A stretch of 33,434 nt of DNA from a virus. The stretch lies in IMG/VR virus record IMGVR_UViG_3300035034_000986, positions 1 to 33,434 of that record; one strand, given 5' to 3'. Under the pieces are notes generated by a model. It saw only the letters and a program-made list of their open reading frames with translations. It made no database searches and was not told the DNA's origin. Below, one piece after another: positions 18,748 through 26,135 of this stretch. Positions within the stretch are counted from its first letter, which is position 1, and each line of letters begins with the position of its first letter. The translations under genes and the position numbers were made by a program.

Positions 18748-19515
18748 TTAGTTTTTAAGTAATACAACATCTGAGTTATATCACTCATAAGTGATTTTTA
18801 TGTCTTCAATGTATGTGAACTTCCGTCACTGAAGCTCGCTTACTGAAGAAAAAAATACTCAGATGCGAATTGGTGAGTTATCTTTTTTTATAATGTATTT
18901 CTGGGGATCGAAGTACTTATATTGATAACCTGGTCTAACTTCTGTGAAGTCTGTAGCGACTATAAATTTTTCATCTAATGGAATATGCCGTGTATATCAC
19001 CCTTTAATGTCGCTTGCAATCACTCGTCATGTTAGTCAAGACTTTACATCATTAGCAACTCAGCCATCAGTTTTTCTGAAGACATTAAAAAACCCTCCAT
19101 TATTTATAGAGTCAAAAAACACCTTTATGGAAAATCAGTATCAATCAGAGTTGGCATACCAAGGAAACTTTTCAACAAAGTCTGGAGAAAAATCTAAATC
19201 AATAACCATTTCAAGGTTTTTTGGCATTCTGTTGATGATAAATTGAGGGAATTTATTTGAATCAAACGATTCCCAAGAAGATAGATCGACTCAACTCATG
19301 ATAATTTTAGTATGTATTGATGCTTCCTCTGCTACTATGCCAGTGTTTATGTTTCATGTAATGGGAGGCACTGTATCTCCAGTTCATATAACCACAACTG
19401 GTGAAGTATTTGCTGTCGCACTTATCAATGCATATATTGTATAAAATAGAGTCAAAATGACAACTAGCAACGAGATAATGAAGATGTTATCTTTTTTTAA
19501 GAAATGGATGCTCAT
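18748..19515 (-). CDS. Membrane-anchored protein with secreted beta-rich domain
   Basis: 255 residues. An N-terminal membrane anchor (about 10-33, NIFIISLLVVILTLFYTIYA) precedes a 220-residue exported domain rich in aromatic and beta-forming residues (NLEMVIDLDFSPDFVEKF, FSIKVFFDSINNGGFFNVF, YQYKYFDPQKYIIKK, KFTYIEDIKITYEGY). The repeated VF...R.K and the closing IEDIKITYE suggest a sandwich fold like carbohydrate-binding modules, but this is weak. About 13 TGA codons in frame. The codon choice is more AT-rich (TTT, ATT, AAA) than in its neighbours, suggesting recent gain. A hairpin follows it. A surface-modifying or superinfection-blocking role is possible. Confidence 0.72.
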
Positions 19516-19572
19516 ACTGATTAAGGTTTTTAATTAAAGTTTTTCTGCTTTTTACTCTTCTGTATGCCCATC

Positions 19573-20367
19573 CTAGACGGATAGCTTAACCCAAGTCTCA
19601 CCGTTGATTATCATCTCATCTGCATTCTTTGTCTTTTCCTTCTGTGGTGTTATCTCGTAGTCTCATAAGACATACTGCGCTTCCCAGTAGTCAGATCAAG
19701 ATAACTCCTCCATTCTTGTTATTTTTCAACTATCATCTCATCAAATAAACCTTCACTTTGTGTAGTTGTTATTCGCACTTAACATCGCATTTCAGTAGAC
19801 TCTTGCATCTCAGGAGACCTCTGCATCTCAGGAGGCTCTTGCATTTCAGTAGACCTCTGCCTCTCAGGAGACCTCTGCATCTCAGTAGATACTTGCATTT
19901 CAGTAGACTCTTGCCTCTCAGGAGACCTCTGCATCTCAGTAGATACTTGCATTTCAGGAGACACTTGCATTTCAGGAGACACTTGCCTTTCAGTAGACCT
20001 CTGCCTCTCAGGAGACACTTGCCTTTCAGGAGATACTTGCATTTCAGTAGACTCGTGCCTTTCAGGAGACTCTTGCATCTCAGGAGACCTCTGCATCTCA
20101 GGAGACTCTTGCCTTTCAGGAGACTCTTGCCTCTCAGTAGACTCGTGCATTTCAGTAGACCTCTGCCTCTCAGGAGATACTTGCACTTCAGTAGACTCGT
20201 GCATTTCAGTAGACTCGTGCACACCCGCTTTGAGTCAGGTTGGATTCTTTTTCTATCCATCACCCAAGATCTCATCTGCTCACGTCAGAGAAGTCCTTTA
20301 ATGACTCGATCTGGTGTAGTGTCTTTCATTGATGATTCTTTGTGTTGTCAGTTAGTTTGTATTTCAT
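19573..20367 (-). CDS. Hexapeptide-repeat (left-handed beta-helix) phage protein
   Basis: 264 residues. The N-terminus YKLTDNTKNHQGKTLHQIES, then LKDFSDVSRGDLGGWIEKE and SNLTQ, is that of a widespread phage/prophage protein family whose members continue with tandem ARVYGNA-type units. Here 24 units of A-x-V-x-G-x follow, predicted to fold as a left-handed beta helix. The last 75 residues (NYTKGRFIGGDDSGKITR, YWEAQYVLGDYEITPQK) are not repeats. The repeat glycine is TGA in all 24 units. The biochemical role of the family is unknown to me. Standard-code tools break this gene and report large false antisense ORFs. The stop of the upstream gene lies two bases before its ATG. Confidence 0.88.
19789..20220 (-). 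repeat. 24 tandem 18-bp repeats, each with TGA as glycine
   Basis: Twenty-four exact 18-bp periods (432 bp). Each minus-strand unit reads GCA-(CGA/AGA/AGT/GAG)-(GTC/ATC)-(TAC/TCC)-TGA-(AAT/GAT/GAG/AAG/AGT); one unit has GCC at the third codon. The fifth codon is TGA without exception, and no unit uses GGN there. Variation is confined to alternating codons, so the array grew by recombination of a few unit types. Confidence 0.96.
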
Positions 20368-20369
20368 GG

Positions 20370-21059
20370 TTAGTTATTGTAATAAAAGTAGTTGACGTTT
20401 TTCAGTCGAGTTGCCGCATGGTCGTTTCCTGTTCGCTTTGCGGCTTTGTTTATGTTTGGGAATCCCTTATATCTTGTTGATCGTATATTCTTAAACGCTT
20501 CGTAGCTGTCTTCTGGTCTCTCATATATACACATCCTGTTTATCCCAACCTTCGGGCATGGTGCAGTATTTCAATTCTTGATGCCAAAACAGTTGTTATA
20601 TGATAGTCAATATCACTTTGTACAGTGGTTCGTTTCTGCTCACGCCACGCTCCATGCTAGGTGCTCTATATTGAATGGCTTTTGTCATTGTTGCACAATT
20701 GGTGCATTACCCACCTTAACTTCTCATGCTGAGCTATTACTAGCTTGTTCTAGCTGCTCTATTGCCATATCTCATTCTCAAGCCATTATCCTATTGTGCA
20801 TATCTAGTAGAGAGAACGCTAGAAGCTCTCTCCTCTCTCATTCTGCTGCTGATATCTCTAGAGCTTTTAGTGTGAAGTGTTTCACTTTGCTCTCGTGGTA
20901 TCTTACCTTTTGCTCTGCGTAGATCCTATGACCTTTTAGCTCTGACACTTCTTTCTCTATCCCGTCTATTTCACTTTGTAGATCTGTCAGAGACATAAAA
21001 GCGTATATCTGTCAGAATAGTATTGCAGGTATTGCAAGAATAGTGACTAAGTGCTTCAT
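20370..21059 (-). CDS. Secreted murein-hydrolase-like protein (lysozyme-superfamily candidate)
   Basis: 229 residues. An N-terminal hydrophobic segment (LVTILAIPAILFGQIYAFM) acts as signal or anchor. A coiled coil follows (LQSEIDGIEKEVSELK, EGERRELLAFSLLDM). The C-terminal 100 residues read LAWSVAGAETNHCTKGYGLS, NNCFGIKNGN, ERPEDSYEAFKNI, YKGFPNINKAAKRTGNDHA, then LKNVNYFYYN. This E..nC..g.s..NNcfGI pattern resembles lysozyme-like/glucosaminidase domains common in proteins of candidate-phyla bacteria; the Glu in GAETN is a plausible catalytic acid. It is separate from the amidase lysis cassette and is in an operon of membrane proteins. Confidence 0.7.
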
Positions 21060-21126
21060 AGGTTAGGATAGATCACTGTGACTAGCAGCTATAAAGATTT
21101 TATAGTCTAATAATACAATCAAACAT

Positions 21127-21750
21127 TTATACTCTCTTATATGTTACTCCATTGACTACTATAGTATCAGTATACTCTACTGTCTCTGTCTTTACTCAAA
21201 GCTTTTTCGTAAAGTCTGCTTCTGATATTCAGCTTAGCTCCTCGAACTTATCATAAGTAAAATGCGGTATTTCTAGCGTACTCTTGATGTCTCATAAGTC
21301 TTCACATCTATCAAATGCCAACCTCCAACAGTCTTTCATGTACTCATCTTTATTCTCTTTGTTTGATATTCTTTTAAGGTATCAATCCGTAGATCAATAT
21401 TCGGGGTTTAGTTTTTTCTCTGCGTCTGTCATTTCTCACTCACTCACCCAAACGAGTGTATCAAAATAGAACCGACCAGGGAATTCTATGCTTCATTGTT
21501 CTATATTTGTCTGAACTCAGAATATCCTGACCTTAGGTGTGTCTGTGTTTAGGTATCCTGTGTTGAAGTCTCCTGTATTTCGGTCTCCTGCGTTGCGGTG
21601 TCCTGCGTTGCGGTGTCCTGTGTTGCGGTCTCCTGCGTTTCGGTGTCCTGTGTTTCAGTCTCCTGTGTTGCGGTGTCCTGTATTTCGGTCTCCTGTGTTA
21701 CGGTCTCCTGTGTTTTTGTTTCCTGTGTTGCGGTTTCATGTGTTACCCAT
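21127..21750 (-). CDS. Pentapeptide-like (NTG) repeat protein
   Basis: 207 residues. Residues 2-72 are about 13 tandem five-residue units of the form N-T/A-G-D/H/N-R, an Asn-Gly-rich pentapeptide repeat seen in many phage and prophage proteins. A non-repeat domain follows: VRIFGVQTNIEQGSIEFPGR, FYFDTLVWVSEGEMTDAEKK, GYLKRISNKENKDEYMKD and the end TIVVNGVTYKRV. About nine TGA codons are in frame, but within the repeats only two glycines use TGA and the rest use GGA, unlike the neighbouring hexapeptide gene. Function unknown. Confidence 0.82.
21541..21735 (-). repeat. Thirteen tandem 15-bp coding repeats (NTG units)
   Basis: Period 15 bp. Most minus-strand units read AAC-ACA-GGA-GAC-CGC or close variants; CAC replaces GAC and GCA replaces ACA in some units. 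The plus-strand ORF over this array is a shadow. Confidence 0.9.
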
Positions 21751-21773
21751 CTATACTTAGTATATATTAAAAA

Positions 21774-22124
21774 TTAGTCATACAATCAAACGTCAACGTC
21801 TCATGTCATAGGCTCTATCTCTGCTGTAGGGATAGTCTCAGATGGCAAAGTGTGCGCCCATTCAAACGAATCCTTTATCAAGTCGTCTCACCTTGCGATA
21901 ACTTCTGCTCTCTCAGTTGATAGTTTTTGTAGTGTACTCTCAGCATCAGACATCTCTTGGTTTATCTCTTTAAGCCTTCACATAACCTGTGAGTACTCTA
22001 CTCCGTATATTTCTGACGCAGACTGGTGCACTTGCTTATTCTCTATCAATCAAAATCTAGCCAGTCAATAACCACATATAGCGACGATTACGATAAACAA
22101 TACAAGGTTTTTCACATATCACAT
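21774..22124 (-). CDS. Small membrane protein with coiled coil
   Basis: 116 residues. It starts ATG TGA TAT. One membrane segment (about 5-25, KNLVLFIVIVAICGYGLARF) is followed by a coiled coil (EYSQVMGRLKEINQEM, DAESTLQKLSTERAEVIA) and an acidic end. The layout resembles i-spanins or membrane-anchored phage exclusion proteins, but no family can be named. Its ATG overlaps the upstream TAA (TAATG), so it is coupled to the next gene. Confidence 0.68.
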
Positions 22125-22483
22125 TACAGTACAGTTAGAAGAATAAATCTTAGAGCGGCACATAGAATAAGCGATGACACAAATATATACCCTTTCGCTC
22201 GTTTGTTGTACTTACCCAATCAGTCGAAGTCAATTGTCAGTATAAATATCGTGCTTGCAACCACTATTATAAATGCTCCTAGAGTATGGCTCGATATATA
22301 AGCAAAATACAGTCACACTAATATGGCAAATTTATATGGCAACCGCCTTGCTTTTTCTATTGATCTACTCCCGTCTGGCACTCTAGGTAGTACGTATCAC
22401 TGGCTTTGTAGCTGCTCTGTTTTAGTGCGTAGTTCTCATTGCCTAAGCATTAGATGGGCATCTTCTTGTGTGAGTATTTGCAT
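22124..22483 (-). CDS. Multi-pass membrane protein
   Basis: 119 residues. A polar N-terminal 45 residues (LTQEDAHLMLRQGELRTKTE) is followed by three hydrophobic segments: about 52-66 (FAILVGLYFAYISS), 70-86 (LGAFIIVVASTIFIL) and 101-118 (YIFVSSLILCAALRFILL). Four TGA codons. No family recognised. Start and stop codons overlap both neighbours, so it is one part of a coupled run of small envelope proteins. Confidence 0.65.
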
Positions 22484-22578
22484 TATCCGTTACCGCTAGA
22501 GGATAAAGTGTCAGAAGCTACAAGCAGTACTAACATGACTCAATTGATTGTGACTATTCTTGTTTGCATTGTTATCAT
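22483..22578 (-). CDS. Possible 31-residue hydrophobic peptide
   Basis: Reads MITMQTRIVTINGVMLVLLV followed by ASDTLSSSGNG. It has a single hydrophobic stretch and ends TAATG, coupled to the membrane protein that follows. One TGA is in frame. It may be a small membrane peptide. Length limits certainty. Confidence 0.45.
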
Positions 22579-22597
22579 TACTTCTACACACAAGAGA

Positions 22598-22759
22598 TTA
22601 AAAGTTTTCCTCAAGATACAGTTCAAAGAGCTCACACATTTTCTTCTTTGCCTCCTCCCTGTCGACATCATCGAAGTCCTCCGACCACATATCGTCATTG
22701 TTGTAGATGAAGTCATCAGGGGTCATAGTAGGTACGAACCTCCATCAACTTATCGTCAT
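22598..22759 (-). CDS. Small acidic hypothetical protein
   Basis: 53 residues. It starts WRF-like (MTISGWRFVPTMTPDDFIYN) and continues with a very acidic stretch (DDMWSEDFDDVDREEAKK). One TGA. Its ATG overlaps the end of the upstream gene at an A-TGA string that is glycine in that gene. No family recognised. The charge suggests a protein- or DNA-mimic-like partner, which is only a guess. Confidence 0.6.
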
Positions 22760-22914
22760 CTTGCCATCTTCATCTCCTCTAAAATCTCTTCTGTGTAATA
22801 GAACTTCTGTTCTTCGATACTGAACGGGATCGTTGATAAGTGCTTTTCCCTCTCGGTATCCATTCCGTTGGTGATTTCGATAGGCTCTCCAGTCAATAGG
22901 TCTGTTACAAACAT
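22750..22914 (-). CDS. Small hypothetical protein, first gene of the membrane operon
   Basis: 54 residues (FVTDLLTGEPIEITNGMDTE, then EKHLSTIPFSIEEQKFYY). One TGA, one codon before the TAA. It is the first gene downstream of the minus-strand promoter at 22962-22989, with TTTATA 22 nt before its ATG. No family recognised. Confidence 0.62.
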
Positions 22915-22961
22915 GATAGATCAGGTAGAATATAAATGCATCCCTTACTTGAGATAATTAC

Positions 22962-22989
22962 ATTCTATAGATAAACATATGTTTTGCAA
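22962..22989 (-). promoter_or_regulatory. Promoter of the minus-strand accessory operon
   Basis: Minus-strand TTGCAA (22984-22989), 16 bases, TAGAAT (22962-22967), preceded by CTA. It has the same form as the promoters at 24623-24650, 28696-28723 and 29042-29069. It lies between the 74-residue protein gene and the accessory genes. Confidence 0.62.
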
Positions 22990-23012
22990 TAGATTTATAC
23001 ACTTTCTGATAA

Positions 23013-23237
23013 CTAATCGTTTTTTAGTGCTACAGTAGTATCAACTCAAGCAGCCTCGAGCTTGGAAATATAGTTCTTTCACATCTTACCGCTAGCATAA
23101 CAAGCGTACAATCGATTTTGGCTTATGTTGTTAAGCTTGAAAAACTCAGACATTAGCAACCTTCTCCCAAGCTTCTCCTCCATCTTGATAAGCGCAAGCC
23201 TTATCTGTGATCTCATCTTAAATTCATTTATATTCAT
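23013..23237 (-). CDS. Small helical protein, possible DNA-binding regulator
   Basis: 74 residues. The central part, RLLMSEFFKLNNISQNRLYA then SGKMGKNYISKLEAAGVDT, has the spacing of a helix-turn-helix (helix, turn at NNISQ, second helix) but no clear family match. It would be the best candidate in this genome for a regulator of the repeated operators at 28629-28898. Two TGA codons. Its 5' end overlaps the nuclease gene by 20 bases. Confidence 0.6.
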
Positions 23238-23868
23238 TATAGGTTTTAATAAGTTCTAAAACATCACCCTTGTGCATGTCCTCCATCTTCTTCTCAAAAG
23301 CTAGGGTCAAATTAAATGTGATCATATTGTGTTGAACGTCATACTTCTTGACAACCTTCTTGTAAACCTCCACAAAGTCACAACTCTCTGTGCCTGTTAG
23401 CTTCATGTATATATATGCTTGTAGTGCATACTCCTCGTAAGGTGTCATAGTAGATCACATCCTTGGCTTGTTCTCTGGCGTTGTCTTTGTTGCTGCTGTC
23501 TTGTAGTCAATACACTTGTCATTGTAGACACAGTCGACATATCAACAGAAGGTGACACCTCGGATCTCTCACTCAACATACTTCTCTCTTTCTGGAGGCC
23601 CAACTCACTCCTCTTCATATCACTCAGCGTTGCTAAATAGAGTCTCAAGGGTTTTCAGCATGTTTTTCTTCTCACTCTCATGCCATCCCGTGTCTTTTAT
23701 AAATCTTACTGCCTCCTCTTTCTCTCCTGTCTGCATGAACTTATGGAAGGCTGTTCCAAGGTCAAAGTATGTTTTTGGTGCTGAGTCTCTGAATCATAAC
23801 AGATAACGTCACCCCCAAGTGGCTTTGTCGTTCTTGTAGCATTTTAATTGTGATGCAGATAGCTTCAT
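23218..23868 (-). CDS. PD-(D/E)XK nuclease (Cas4/RecB-like)
   Basis: 216 residues. Standard decoding splits it into three fragments; code 25 restores one gene with eight TGA codons. Features of the PDDEXK_1 family: the opening LSASQLKCYKNDKATWGGRY, LGTAFHKFMQTG, EGEIRGVTFCGYVDCVYNDK then CIDYKTAAT (the catalytic D..DYKT core), and YEEYALQAYIYMKLTG (the QxxxY motif). No cluster of four cysteines is obvious, so an iron-sulphur centre is unlikely. It probably processes DNA ends during replication or recombination, together with the SSB-like protein just upstream. Confidence 0.88.
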
Positions 23869-23883
23869 GGTATTTTTTGACAT

Positions 23884-23902
23884 AAAAAAGCCCCGAAGGG
23901 CT
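23884..23902 (-). terminator. Intrinsic terminator after the SSB-like gene
   Basis: On the minus strand AGCCC (23898-23902), TTCG loop, GGGCT (23889-23893), then five T residues. It lies between the SSB-like stop and the nuclease ATG, so the nuclease depends on readthrough or a further promoter. Confidence 0.8.
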
Positions 23903-23906
23903 ATAA

Positions 23907-24557
23907 TTAGAACGGTAGATCTTCATCAGTGTCTGTGTCGTCCATTATACTTTTATCTGTGTGTGCTGTCTTAATATTGTTTCTGTATTCAATGAGGTCT
24001 CCTGCCGCTTCTACTGCTTGCTCTCATTCCTTCTTAGTAACTACCGATCAGATCTCAAACGATGGTAATCTGTAAGGACTCGCAGCGTCTGTCATTAGAA
24101 CGGACTCAATATACTTGATTTTATTTTGTGTCTGGTCAAGCTTCTTCATAAGCTCACTAAAGTTATAGTATGCCTTACCCTTCAAGAAGAACTGTATAAC
24201 CTCTCCTTTATGCAACACAGTCAGTGCAATGTGCAGTTTAGCACCTGCTGTCGATAGATCTGCCTTGATATCTTTGTACGCTCCTTTAGCGAATCTGCCG
24301 TTATTGAATATACTCACTGTCAGCTCCTCTGAGAAGTAGTCAATCTCGTTACTCCAGAATCATGCTTTGTGTGCTGCGCTGTATCACTTGATAGTGTAAC
24401 CAACCTTGAGCAACACAAACTCTCACAACTCAAATATGATGTTCTCTGACTTGTCACCGTCCCAGTATTCAAAGTGTCCAGCGTCTCAGCCACCCTTCCA
24501 TTTGAGGTACTTACTAACTGGCGATGCTGATTCTTTCTTCTCTCCATAAATAGGCAT
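23907..24557 (-). CDS. Single-stranded DNA-binding protein-like
   Basis: 216 residues with six TGA codons. The C-terminus SIMDDTDTDEDLPF is the acidic, phenylalanine-ended tail typical of SSB proteins, which recruits partner proteins. The body contains a probable OB-type beta region (ENIIFELGEFVLLKVGYTIK, ELTVSIFNNG, KLHIALTVLHKGEVIQFFLK) and a helix SELMKKLDQTQNKIKYIE. It would coat single-stranded DNA at the fork. It has its own promoter (24623-24650) and terminator, consistent with high expression. Confidence 0.78.
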
Positions 24558-24622
24558 GGTAATTATGATTTACTTATAAAACCATCGCTTTTAACGTCTT
24601 CGTGGGTTGGACGATTACTCAC

Positions 24623-24650
24623 ATAATACATTGTTTTATGTGTATTGCAA
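24623..24650 (-). promoter_or_regulatory. Promoter of the SSB-like gene
   Basis: Minus-strand TTGCAA (24645-24650), 16 bases, TATTAT (24623-24628), preceded by CTA. This is the best match to the repeated promoter form and is identical in both boxes to the plus-strand promoter at 29042-29069. It lies in the 100-bp gap between the VRR-NUC and SSB-like genes, which holds no gene. Confidence 0.68.
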
Positions 24651-24657
24651 TAGATTT

Positions 24658-24918
24658 TTATAGATTATTTACTCAATCCACACCTCTACAGACTTCCGCC
24701 CTGAATCAGTGGCTTTGTAGCTCCTCTATCCTGTACTCCTGTAGGTCTCTTAACTTTGTCTTGTCTCACTTTACCTCGATGAACCGTGGTGTCTCTCAGG
24801 CCTTGAGCGCTAGCAGATCAGGGATACCGTTCCTGTTGGTCTTCATCAGCTTTAATACATAGTATCACCTCGCTTCTAATTTCTTTATTAACTTCGCCTG
24901 TACCTTTGACTCTAGCAT
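24658..24918 (-). CDS. VRR-NUC domain nuclease
   Basis: 86 residues. A single VRR-NUC domain: LESKVQAKLIKKLEARGYYV, NGIPDLLALKAGETPRFIEV (the PD...EVK catalytic core), KGDKTKLRDLQEYRIEELQS and HGFRAEVCRGVD. Glycine before DKTK and in the SHGFRA turn are TGA. Stand-alone phage VRR-NUC proteins next to SF2 helicases are common; the pair probably resolves DNA structures in replication or recombination. The start overlaps the helicase stop. Confidence 0.9.
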
Positions 24919-26135
24919 CTCATAAAATGTGAATACGTAAAACTCTTCTTACCTAACACAGTCTTGTATACCTTACTCTCTACGCCTCACACCATGAACA
25001 GCCAATGCACAAGTGTCTCTCAACGGTCAATCGTTGTCAACCTGTCCCTCGCTTGTCGATAACTCGTTGCGCTGTAGTCGATACTGTAGAACACTATCTC
25101 GTCAGCCTCTTTGTAACTTACTCACTCTCTACCGTTCCTTACTTGCTTGATGATGCTCTTATTAGTAGACCTGAACTCTTGGAAGTCCTCAGTCACAAGG
25201 TCTCACAACACCTGCTTCAATATCTCTTTCTCCGCCTGATAATAATAGAATATCAACAACTTCTTGTCTCTAAAATTGTCCCTTATGTACTCAGCCTTAG
25301 ACAAATCAAGTATCGCCGTCTCTCAATTATCCATAATAACACTACCCCCGCACAACTGTCTGTACTTAGTCAGCTTTGTTGCAGCGCTATCCATCACCAC
25401 ATTGCCGTCTTTTAACCTCAAAACGTCTTGTTTCTTTACGCTCTTGAGTAACGTCAGAAGTTCTGGTGTTGGGCGGACATTGTGTACTGTCTCGGTTATT
25501 TTGTTGCTGAATCAGCTTTGTTTTTGGCTGAACGATATAATATACTCAGTGATCTTCTCGAATATCTTCTTTTTCTTTGCGTTACTATAATCGTTTATAT
25601 TGTATCAGTTGATTTTCTTCTGTGTTACCTTCACATAATCGCTCGCCCGTTTATAGAAGCTAGCATATTTCCTGAACGGTCAACGTCACGTCATCCAAAA
25701 TTGGTGGAACAACTGTGAGTAACTCTCTGGGCTAGGCGTTCAGCTCATCAATATCATATAATCACAATCTATTTTCCTTACAGCTTTTGCGTTTGCTGGT
25801 GGTTTTGGGAAAGATGAGAAGGTGTGTGCCTCGTCAACAATCACAACATCAAAGTGTCACTCCTGTTTCCCTATAGTCTTGTAGTTGTTTGTAGACAACA
25901 CTAGATCGAACTCTGCTCACATCAATTTGTAGTCGTCTACGATATTGCCATTGTCGATACAGAGTTTCTTTGTCACAAACAAGACCCTCTTCGCTCAAAG
26001 GCCTTTGGCTATACTCAATGAAGTGAGAGTTTTTCACGTCCTCACCTCCATCGCTAGATACAGTAGTCTTTTGTCTCTAAGGATATCCACCCCATCAGAG
26101 ACGATTCTTTCTTGGTACTCCCTTAGACTAAACAT
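24912..26135 (-). CDS. SF2 (SNF2-like) DNA helicase
   Basis: 407 residues with about 16 TGA codons. Walker A: YLAMEVRTGKTLTS (residues 27-40). DEAH box: VVIVDEAHTFSSF near 100. Motif III: ILMSGTPSPESYSQL. The C-terminal lobe has EIVFYSIDYSATSYRQARDR followed by LTTIDRGE, the motif V-VI block of phage SF2 helicases, where the usual TG or SG of motif VI is replaced by IDRGE. It probably remodels forks or branched DNA with the VRR-NUC protein. Its ATG overlaps the primase stop (TAATG). Confidence 0.9.

Noticed and set aside
19789-20220. Tandem 18-bp repeats that might suggest a CRISPR or non-coding satellite array
   Set aside because: There are no spacers, the period is constant at 18 bp, and with TGA as glycine the array is an open hexapeptide-repeat frame inside a recognised phage protein family.
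19758-20480. Plus-strand 240-residue ORF rich in Leu-Arg-His repeats, and two other minus-frame repeat ORFs over the same array
   Set aside because: They are shadows of the 18-bp repeat in other frames. Only one minus frame has family-like flanks on both sides (YKLTDNTKNHQGKTLHQ and RGDLGGWIEKE).
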